The notes under the pieces are model-generated. The model was given only the letters and a program-made list of their open reading frames with translations. It did no database searches and was not told where the DNA came from. DNA of 36,758 bases from an uncultured Microbacterium sp. (GTDB taxonomy: Bacteria; Actinomycetota; Actinomycetes; Actinomycetales; Microbacteriaceae), in the NCBI GenBank assembly GCA_947503655.1, contig CANNEP010000026.1, positions 1 to 36,758 of the forward strand, read 5' to 3'. Of this stretch, positions 31,015 through 36,758 are shown piece after piece. Position 1 is the stretch's first letter; each line of letters starts with the position of its first letter. The translations under genes and the position numbers were made by a program.

Positions 31015-31146
31015 CTACGCCAGATCGCCGGGATACCGGCGCAGGAACTCTTCGAACGTGTCACACTGTGCGCGCAAGTGCACCGCCGCCAGGTCGATCA
31101 GGTAGGCCAGATTGCCGGGTTCACCGTTGTCTGCCGCGGAAACCAT
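31015..31146 (-). CDS. Possible 43-residue small protein
   Basis: A short frame, ATG 31146 to TAG 31015, that looks coding: third positions are mostly G or C, and the product (MVSAADNGEPGNLAYLID, then LAAVHLRAQCDTFEEFL and RRYPGDLA) reads like an amphipathic helical peptide. It overlaps the 3' end of the neighbouring hypothetical gene by 49 bases in another frame. It may be a real small protein or the remaining end of a longer gene; stops TGA and TAG just before the ATG argue against a simple upstream extension. No clear ribosome site. Confidence 0.4.
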   Translation of the reverse strand: MVSAADNGEPGNLAYLIDLAAVHLRAQCDTFEEFLRRYPGDLA

Positions 31147-31589
31147 GACGTACTATCATCTTGAGAGCCGAGCGCTTCGCGCCCCACGACTTTGCCGCGG
31201 GCAACGAAGTAATCCTGGGCTTCTGCGAATAACCGTTCCCTGGCATGAACGTGCTCGACGCCGCTCGCCGCGTCGAAGGTATAGCCGTTAACCGACATGC
31301 TCACCGCGGCATACGCACCCGAGGCAGGTGCAGGCTCGTCGAAGAGTTGAACTTCATTCCAGACAACATCGATGACGCCGTCGGACTGATACGTCGAGAA
31401 CGATGCGCGCGCGAGGGGGAAAACCCAGTCATTGTGTTCGATTTCGGTGAGTTCCGGAACCTCCGCAGGCTCCAGCCAATACGCTCCGTCATCCTCGTGG
31501 AGTCCGGGAAATCGCTTCACGATGCGCAGAACGTCGGCCTCGCTTCCGAACACACCGACCAAAGACCGGTGCTTTGGGGAGTGCTGCAC
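31098..31589 (-). CDS. Hypothetical protein (163 aa)
   Basis: I do not recognise this protein. It is soluble and acidic, with no signal peptide or membrane segment; VGVFGSEADVLRIVKRFPGLH near the N-terminus and WVFPLARASFSTYQSDGVIDVV in the middle read as an alternating alpha/beta domain. The last 16 residues overlap the possible small gene in another frame, so the C-terminus could be altered by a frameshift. The start is GTG 31589, and an imperfect palindrome (GTGAC..GTCAC, 31596-31612) lies just upstream. It still contains one CGGAACC motif (31455), so it probably belongs to the native chromosome rather than the block to its right. Confidence 0.55.
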   Translation of the reverse strand: MQHSPKHRSLVGVFGSEADVLRIVKRFPGLHEDDGAYWLEPAEVPELTEIEHNDWVFPLARASFSTYQSDGVIDVVWNEVQLFDEPAPASGAYAAVSMSVNGYTFDAASGVEHVHARERLFAEAQDYFVARGKVVGREALGSQDDSTSWFPRQTTVNPAIWPT

Positions 31590-31651
31590 GGATAGGTGAC
31601 AGTTCTAGTCACGCCGCCAGTGCGACGGCACTCGACCTCCTCTGCAACCCG

Positions 31652-32125
31652 TCAGACTTTGACCGAACCTTTTCGACCGGCGCACGGCAAAGTAGCGCCT
31701 GGTACTCGACCCGCGAATGCTGGGGCTCGGTTCAACAGTTGGTCGAGTTCTCGGCTCGCGCGGCGAGCGGCGAGGTCTTCGAGTGCTTCCCCTCCGGTGA
31801 GCATCAACGCGATGATGAGCCCCGCGACATATTCCTGTACGGCGAGTGTCGCGATCATGGCGATGACCGCAAGAATGTCGAGCCCCCAATGCCCGCGCAT
31901 CAGATCTTTGAACATGTCGATCGCGGTGATCACGATCACGATACCGAGCACCAAGTATGCGGTGACCCCGAGAGCCATCTCTGCGCTGGTCAACCAGAGC
32001 ATAACCCCGGTCGCCAAACCGACGAGCACGAACATCATGAGCTTGCGGGTGCGAAGAAATTCCCCCGTTGATGACATTGCGTGTGACGCTTCCGAGGTAC
32101 GTGGGGCGATGGTCTGGGCTGGCAC
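31652..32125 (-). pseudogene. Truncated heavy-metal P1B-type ATPase (N-terminal part)
   Basis: 157 codons match only the N-terminal membrane part of a P1B metal ATPase: a cytoplasmic start, two helices (LMMFVLVGLATGVMLWL, VTAYLVLGIVIVITAI), then GHWGLDILAVIAMIATL and ALMLTGGEALEDLAARRA, which is the segment before the actuator domain. A normal enzyme has some 600-700 residues; here it breaks off after LDQLLNRAPAFAGRVP, with a tail unlike the family, before the actuator, CPx, DKTGT and ATP-binding parts. It therefore cannot pump. It starts with GTG 32125, five bases after the Crp/Fnr gene, probably its former operon partner. It is not a copy of the ATPase at 34971, from which it differs clearly. 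Confidence 0.75.
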
Positions 32126-32130
32126 GGTTC

Positions 32131-32859
32131 TCAGTCTCTCTTCGAGAGGGTTGAGAGCGCGGTGAGCGCGGTCACATCAGTGATCGTGATCCGCCCCTGT
32201 TCCTGTTGTGAGATCACCCCGGTGTCGGTGAGTTTGCGAAGTTGCCGACTGAGGGACTCTGGTGTCGTGGACAGGAGCGAAGCGGTGTCCTTCTTTGCGA
32301 GCGGCAGCGTCACGTAGATAGCTCCTCGCGGCCCTGGCGTCGCAGGGAGCGAGAGCAGGTAATCGGCGAGACGAGAGCTCACGTTTCCCAAGATGACAGA
32401 AGTCAGCCGCGCCTCAGTATCATCCAAGCGTTGACTCACTCCTTGCAGCATGCGCAGCCCGATGCTCGGATGCTTCTCGACGAGACGCCCGAGATCGGCA
32501 TGACGGAACACGCACAGTTCGGTATGCACGAGCGCTTCTGCTGCGTGATCGGGTCTCGTGCCGGTGAGAAACGCGGATTCTCCGATGAAGTCGCCCGGAC
32601 CGAGGACCCGGATCACCTGCTCGTGCCCAGCCGCACTTGTACGAGCGATCTTCACCTGACCGGTGTGCACCACCATCAACTGCGACAAATCCGAGCCTGC
32701 TGTATACGCCCGCTCGACAGCGTCTAATCGGACGGTACGTGCAAATCCCGCAACTTCCACTTGCTGCGCATATGTGAGCCCTTGAAACAGTGGTACACGC
32801 GCCACGCAGAGATCATTTGCTGGATCAGCATCCACATCGGTTGAAACAGCCAACGGCAT
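32131..32859 (-). CDS. Crp/Fnr family transcriptional regulator
   Basis: A 242-residue regulator: N-terminal cyclic-nucleotide-binding-like beta barrel (LMVVHTGQVKIARTS, VIRVLGPGDFIGESAFLTG), long dimer helix (GLRMLQGVSQRLDDTEARL), and C-terminal winged helix with recognition helix TTPESLSRQLRKLTDTGVI. It lacks the N-terminal four-cysteine cluster of Fnr, so it is not an oxygen sensor of that type; GPGDFIGE resembles the cAMP pocket but the effector is unknown. ATG 32859 has GGAAGG five bases upstream in a purine-rich GGGAA run (32860-32883). Crp-type regulators next to metal ATPases are common in actinobacteria, so control of the neighbouring pumps is likely. Confidence 0.88.
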   Translation of the reverse strand: MPLAVSTDVDADPANDLCVARVPLFQGLTYAQQVEVAGFARTVRLDAVERAYTAGSDLSQLMVVHTGQVKIARTSAAGHEQVIRVLGPGDFIGESAFLTGTRPDHAAEALVHTELCVFRHADLGRLVEKHPSIGLRMLQGVSQRLDDTEARLTSVILGNVSSRLADYLLSLPATPGPRGAIYVTLPLAKKDTASLLSTTPESLSRQLRKLTDTGVISQQEQGRITITDVTALTALSTLSKRD

Positions 32860-32914
32860 CCTTCCCTTCCGTTCCCTTCCCTTCTAGTATGGCGACTCGT
32901 GGCACAACACACGC

Positions 32915-32928
32915 GCTTCAGCTGAAGC
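32915..32928. promoter_or_regulatory. 14-bp perfect palindrome upstream of the Crp/Fnr gene
   Basis: GCTTCAGCTGAAGC reads the same on both strands. It spans the stop codon of the methyltransferase gene and lies 56 nt before the regulator's start. A binding site for the regulator itself is possible, but the half-site is not the classical Crp or Fnr one; it could also be chance. Confidence 0.35.
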
Positions 32929-33586
32929 CAGGGGTGGCGCGTGCAGTGATGTACGCGTGTGGCGTCCGCGGGTTCGAGCGCTGCCCGATCACCTCGAACC
33001 CGGCGTGGGTGAGGGCTTCGACCATTTTGTTCATCGGCCACCGGTATGCGGCGGCGATCGGATGGTCGAATGCCTCCCGCCGCGGCCCCGCGAAAAAGGA
33101 CATCAGCAGCGATCCGCCGTCACCCAGCCGAGTGCGCAGTATTGCGAGCGCGTGTAGGAGCTCTTCTGAGCTCATGTGAATGGTCGAATACCAGTCGAGG
33201 ATTCCGCCCCAGCGGGTCTCGCAACGGGCGAGATCTTCGATGGAATCGTGATGGAACACGACCGCGGGATGTCTGGTACGGGCTATTGTGATGAGGCGAT
33301 CCGATGGTTCGAGCCCTTCCACCGTGTGTCCGAGGCGTGCGAGGTGACCGGTCCAACGCCCGGTACCCGCGCCGACATCGAGAATGGGGCCATCGACTGC
33401 CGCGGCCCACGGCTCGATGACCGCACGGTCAGGGTCATCCGGTGAGATCTCGGCGCCGAGAATGCCCTCGATATCAACCTCAGGCGACCCGTATGCATCG
33501 GCCACCCGGTTTGTTGAGGCCACAGGATCAGACGTCCGTGCTGCTGTGAATACGGCGTCCGTCGGTGCCTCAGGCCGCTGGGTCAT
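32918..33586 (-). CDS. Class I SAM-dependent methyltransferase
   Basis: A 222-residue soluble methyltransferase. Motif I is ILDVGAGTGRWTGHLA near residues 70-85, followed by the acidic end of strand two in VEGLEPSDRLI, motif-II-like FHHDSIEDL and the strand-four region GGSLLMSFF. The substrate cannot be told; small-molecule or lipid methylation is usual. Its ATG overlaps the stop of the oxidoreductase gene (ATGA), so the two are co-translated. It lies within the minus-strand metal/stress block. Confidence 0.85.
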   Translation of the reverse strand: MTQRPEAPTDAVFTAARTSDPVASTNRVADAYGSPEVDIEGILGAEISPDDPDRAVIEPWAAAVDGPILDVGAGTGRWTGHLARLGHTVEGLEPSDRLITIARTRHPAVVFHHDSIEDLARCETRWGGILDWYSTIHMSSEELLHALAILRTRLGDGGSLLMSFFAGPRREAFDHPIAAAYRWPMNKMVEALTHAGFEVIGQRSNPRTPHAYITARATPGFS

Positions 33587-34488
33587 GGTTCGATGATCAC
33601 TTTGCCGGCAGTGTGCCCAGCCTCCACCATGGCGACGGCCTCCGCAGCCCGATCGAGACTGTACCGGTCCGTCACCTGCGGGTCGACGAGACCGTACTGG
33701 GCGACGCCGGTGACCTTCTCGAGCCCTTCACGCGTGCGCACCACCGCTACGCCACCGAGTTGCTGCACGGTGGTCGGGTCTGCGGTACTGATGATGACGC
33801 TCGGGTTTTTGGCGACGACCGCGAGATCACGAAGCGCCTGCCCACCGACCAGGTCGATGAGCACATCAACGCCCTCCGGCGCGATGGCACGCACCCGGTC
33901 AGCCGCACCCTCCCCGGAGGCAACGAACGTCGCACCGGTCGACTCCACCAGTTCCTGCTTCGCTGCACTGGCCACACCGATGACCGTGAACTTGTGCACA
34001 TTGCCGATCTGCGCCGCCATCAGCCCGACCCCACCTCCGGCGCCAAGAATCAGCATTGTCTGACCAGGTTCCAGCTCGATCTGATGCGTCACGTCATACG
34101 CAGTCGCCCCTGCGACAGGCAGTGCTGCAGCGTCAGCAAAGGAAAGCTCTTCGGGCTTCTGGACGGTTTGTGCCGCATCCAACACCGTGTGCTTCGCGAA
34201 CGTTCCCTGTCCTTTGGCCGCGAGGCCGAGCACCATGTCACCGACAGCGAAGTTCTCGACCTCGGCGCCTACGGCGGTGACGACACCGGAGGCCTCTCGG
34301 CCCATCGGTGCGGGAAGCGGCCAGTGGGAGCCCATCTGCCCCGCACGGATCTTCCAGTCAGCAGGGTTCACCCCGGCCGCTTTCACTTCGATCGCGAGCT
34401 CTCCAGGCCCAGGCACCGGAGCGGGGCGTTCAACGAGTTCCTGCGTCTCGGGGCCGCCATAGGCGGCGAAGACCAGCGCTTTCGACAT
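33583..34488 (-). CDS. Zinc-independent quinone-oxidoreductase-like enzyme (MDR family)
   Basis: A 301-residue NADPH-dependent medium-chain reductase of the quinone/enone type. GroES-like N-terminal domain with PAPVPGPGELAIEVKAAGVNPADWKIRAG, then the Rossmann nucleotide-binding motif ILGAGGGVGLMAAQIG, and the C-terminal GKVIIEP usual in this family. The zinc-ligand cysteines of alcohol dehydrogenases are missing, which points to reduction of quinones or activated double bonds. ATG 34488 is preceded by GAGGAG. Next to a cupin and a metal pump it may serve in stress or electrophile detoxification; that is inference. Confidence 0.88.
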   Translation of the reverse strand: MSKALVFAAYGGPETQELVERPAPVPGPGELAIEVKAAGVNPADWKIRAGQMGSHWPLPAPMGREASGVVTAVGAEVENFAVGDMVLGLAAKGQGTFAKHTVLDAAQTVQKPEELSFADAAALPVAGATAYDVTHQIELEPGQTMLILGAGGGVGLMAAQIGNVHKFTVIGVASAAKQELVESTGATFVASGEGAADRVRAIAPEGVDVLIDLVGGQALRDLAVVAKNPSVIISTADPTTVQQLGGVAVVRTREGLEKVTGVAQYGLVDPQVTDRYSLDRAAEAVAMVEAGHTAGKVIIEP

Positions 34489-34523
34489 TATTGACTTCTC
34501 CTCGTTCTCCAGGTGAGTGACAC

Positions 34524-34955
34524 TTACGTGGTTGCCTGTGGTGGAGCGTCTTCACCCGAAGCCTCTGCCGCATCAGCGAGTTCCTTCGTGGCATACTCCG
34601 CGTCAATTGCGTGCTCCGGAGGTGAATAGACGGTGTAGAGCACCAAAGGCTCATCGCCAGTGTTGCGGAAGTTGTGGCGAGTACCGGCCGGGACAGCGCA
34701 CAGGTCGCCAGCATCAACGGTGTGCGTCTCGCCGTCAAGGTCGGCCTCTCCGCTGCCCGACACAAAACTCAGCAACTGGTCGGTGCTGTCATGCACCTCG
34801 TCGCCGACCTCCCCGCCCACCGGAATCGTCATCGCAACGAGTTGGGAATGCTTTCCCGTCCAGAGCACCTGACGAAAATTCGTGTTTGCTTTCGCGACCT
34901 CGTCGATGACGAAGTGCTTCGCTTTCTCGCCGACGCTGAACTGGTTCTCACTCAT
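34524..34955 (-). CDS. Cupin-domain protein
   Basis: A single-cupin protein of 143 residues. Cupin motif 1 is IPVGGEVGDEVHDSTDQLLSF, with an early acidic residue and a histidine but not the full two-His form, and motif 2 is VPAGTRHNFRNTGDEPL with its His. A metal (Fe, Mn or Ni) may be bound. Proteins like this are often found near metal or quinone-related genes; the reaction is unknown. The C-terminal 25 residues are acidic and Ala-rich. ATG 34955 has AAAGGA nine bases upstream. It starts 15 nt after the ATPase stop, so the two are probably one operon. Confidence 0.85.
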   Translation of the reverse strand: MSENQFSVGEKAKHFVIDEVAKANTNFRQVLWTGKHSQLVAMTIPVGGEVGDEVHDSTDQLLSFVSGSGEADLDGETHTVDAGDLCAVPAGTRHNFRNTGDEPLVLYTVYSPPEHAIDAEYATKELADAAEASGEDAPPQATT

Positions 34956-34970
34956 GTGTGTGGTCCTTTC

Positions 34971-36758
34971 TTAAGATGGATGTTCGGATGAACTCTGGGC
35001 CGTGGCTGGTTCGACCGGGCGGCCTGTTTCATGTGCGGCTCCGGCGCGTTCACTCCTCGACAACGCAGTGGCTCCTTGGGTGTTGCGCAGTAGGCGCATC
35101 GCGTTGAGGATTACGAGGAGCACCGATCCCTCGTGCACGAGCATGCCGATAGCCATCGTGACACCCCCTGCGAAGACCCCGACGACCAGCACGACAACGG
35201 TGATGAGCGCGATCCAGATGTTCTGGCGCATGACGTTCACGGTGCGTTTGGCGAGGCTGATTGCTTCGGGCAGTTTCAAGAGGTTGTCGCCCATCAAGGC
35301 AATGTCTGCCGTCTCCACGGCCACCGCTGAGCCCGCTGCACCCATGGCAACACCAATGTCGGCGGTCGCGAGGGCCGGGGCGTCGTTCACGCCGTCGCCC
35401 ACCATCGCGACCGTGTGCCCCTCGCGCTGCAACCGCGCGACAGCGTCGAGCTTGTCCTCGGGTAGCAACGAAGCATGGATCTCATCGATGCCGACCGCCT
35501 CACCGATGGCTTCGGCGACAAGGCGCGTATCTCCGGTGAGCATCACCACCTTCCGCACCCCGCCAGCGTGCAAGCGCCTGATCATCTCGGGGGCATCCTC
35601 GCGGATCGTATCTGCGACACCGATTACGCCAAGCACGCTCTCATCGACCGCGACAATCATCGGGGTCTTGCCTGCCGCCGCCAGTTTCTTCGCAGCCACA
35701 GCCGCCCCCGCGTCGTTCACGATCCCGTACTGTTCGAGCAGCGGCACGTTACCGATGAGTACCTGCTTGCCGTGAGCGTCGGCCACGATCCCCTTGCCCA
35801 CGACCGGTGTGACCGATCCCGGAAGGCCCTCGGGGGCCACTCCTTCTTCTCGTGCGGTGTCGAGGATCGGGCGGGCAAGTGGGTGCTCAGACCCTGCTTC
35901 TGCGGCGGCTGCCCAGCGAAGCACCTCGCGCCGATCCGCTTCAGGATTGAGTACAACGATGTCGGTGAGTACGGGGCGGCCCTCGGTGAGAGTCCCCGTC
36001 TTATCGACTGCGACGGCCGAGATCTTGGCCGAGGTTTCGAGGTACTCGCCGCCCTTGATGAGAATCCCGTTGCGGGCCGAGCGGCCGATTCCCGCTACGA
36101 TCGCCACGGGAATCGAGATGACGAGCGCGCCCGGGCAACCGATCACGAGCAACGTGAGGCCGAGCACTACGTCACCAGAGATGAGGCCCGCCGCAAGCGC
36201 GAGTACCATCACCGCGGGCGTGTACCACTTCGAGAATCGGTCGATGAATGCCTGCGTTTTCGCTTTCGCATCCTGCGCTTCTTCGACACGGTGAATGATG
36301 CGCGCGAGCGTAGTGTCGGCTCCGATGCCGGTCGCCATGACCTGTAGGAATCCGCCCCGCGAGATCGTGCCCGCAAACACGTGATCTGACTTCGTCTTTT
36401 CGACCGGGATCGACTCACCCGTGATCGATGCCTCGTCGATCGCTCCGGTGCCTGACACGACCTGCCCGTCGACGGGAACTTTCGCTCCGTTCTTTACGAG
36501 CACGATCTCGCCCATGCGCACCCGATGTGCGGCGATCTCGACCTGCTCACCGTCGCGCATCACGACTGCAACGTCGGGGGCCACCGCGACCAACTCAGCG
36601 AGCGCTGCACGGGTCTTGTTCATCGTGCCGGCTTCGAGTGCGTGACCGATCGCGAAGAGGAACGTCACGGCGGCAGCTTCCCAGAAGTTGCCGATGAGTG
36701 TCGCGCCGATCGCTGCAATCGATACGAGCAGGTCGATACTGATGAACTTTACGAGCAG
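34971..36758 (-). CDS. Heavy-metal translocating P1B-type ATPase (N-terminus outside window)
   Basis: 595 codons of a metal-exporting P-type ATPase are visible; its N-terminus lies beyond the right edge and the frame stays open to the last base. Present are the actuator TGES (DEASITGESIPVEK), the transmembrane CPx site, the phosphorylation site DKTGTLTEG, the P1B-specific GSEHPLARPI and the hinge GDGVNDAPAL. The CPx site reads IGCPGALVISIPVAI, that is CPG where CadA, ZntA and CopA have CPC. The flanking sequence most resembles the Zn/Cd group, but the metal is uncertain. The C-terminal tail (after MRLLRNT) is polar and Ser-rich. Likely followed by the cupin gene in one operon. Confidence 0.9.
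   Translation of the reverse strand: MLVKFISIDLLVSIAAIGATLIGNFWEAAAVTFLFAIGHALEAGTMNKTRAALAELVAVAPDVAVVMRDGEQVEIAAHRVRMGEIVLVKNGAKVPVDGQVVSGTGAIDEASITGESIPVEKTKSDHVFAGTISRGGFLQVMATGIGADTTLARIIHRVEEAQDAKAKTQAFIDRFSKWYTPAVMVLALAAGLISGDVVLGLTLLVIGCPGALVISIPVAIVAGIGRSARNGILIKGGEYLETSAKISAVAVDKTGTLTEGRPVLTDIVVLNPEADRREVLRWAAAAEAGSEHPLARPILDTAREEGVAPEGLPGSVTPVVGKGIVADAHGKQVLIGNVPLLEQYGIVNDAGAAVAAKKLAAAGKTPMIVAVDESVLGVIGVADTIREDAPEMIRRLHAGGVRKVVMLTGDTRLVAEAIGEAVGIDEIHASLLPEDKLDAVARLQREGHTVAMVGDGVNDAPALATADIGVAMGAAGSAVAVETADIALMGDNLLKLPEAISLAKRTVNVMRQNIWIALITVVVLVVGVFAGGVTMAIGMLVHEGSVLLVILNAMRLLRNTQGATALSRSERAGAAHETGRPVEPATAQSSSEHPS

Noticed and set aside
31596..31612. Imperfect palindrome GTGAC..GTCAC as attachment site of the acquired block
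   Set aside because: Five-base arms only, no matching direct repeat seen at another border, and no integrase or tRNA gene nearby.
33565..34494. 309-codon plus-strand open frame
   Set aside because: Antisense to the quinone-oxidoreductase-like gene, which has a clear Rossmann motif and ribosome site.
35475..36347. 290-codon plus-strand open frame
   Set aside because: Antisense to the P1B ATPase with all its motifs.

Overview
The window is GC-rich, densely coded chromosomal DNA from an actinobacterium, most likely of the family Microbacteriaceae (Microbacterium-like). This is inferred from tsf-pyrH-frr-cdsA followed by a DivIVA-repeat gene, the GlgX-GlgE-GlgB glycogen cluster, the ClpS-DUF2017 pair, a LigA with a long insertion, GatCAB, and many probable leaderless starts. 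No tRNA, rRNA, CRISPR array, transposase or phage gene was seen.

Layout. 1-4.0 kb: end of tsf, terminator, pyrH, then frr-cdsA-DivIVA-repeat gene-lytic transglycosylase-like secreted protein. 4.0-9.1 kb: small zinc-ribbon protein and alpha/beta hydrolase; convergent AI-2E family permease; a membrane/lipoprotein-like protein overlapping a TPR-thioredoxin protein; strong terminator. 9.1-15.45 kb (minus): glgX, glgE, glgB, for building and trimming alpha-glucan from maltose-1-phosphate. 15.5-20.5 kb: cysteine desulfurase and mnmA (tRNA 2-thiouridine), then ligA. 20.4-21.3 kb (minus): wHTH-DUF559 protein. 21.3-21.7 kb: a repeat-rich non-coding block. 21.7-23.4 kb (minus): acyl-CoA ligase. 23.5-26.8 kb: gatCAB (Gln-tRNA/Asn-tRNA amidation), then dinB. 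28.2-29.1 kb: GerW-like protein and P-loop kinase-like protein. 29.1-30.9 kb (minus): LysE exporter, zincin-like protease, ClpS, DUF2017. 31.0-31.6 kb: two hypotheticals. 31.65-36.76 kb (all minus): a probable acquired metal/stress block with a P1B ATPase (runs off the window), cupin, quinone-oxidoreductase-like enzyme, methyltransferase, Crp/Fnr regulator and the truncated N-terminus of a second P1B ATPase.

The most unusual signals are not genes. (1) Two 83-nt elements at 17977-18059 and 21407-21489 have conserved, mutually complementary ends and a shared central hairpin, with diverged sequence between, and look like a dispersed structured repeat or ncRNA. (2) The heptamer GGTTCCG/CGGAACC occurs 47 times by hand count in the first 31.5 kb, on both strands and in all codon phases, and not once in the last 5.3 kb. 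It also lies inside the structured elements and in a 48-bp tandem repeat beside one of them. (3) At least seven genes start 6-7 nt after a TANNNT hexamer with no Shine-Dalgarno sequence, which fits leaderless transcripts.
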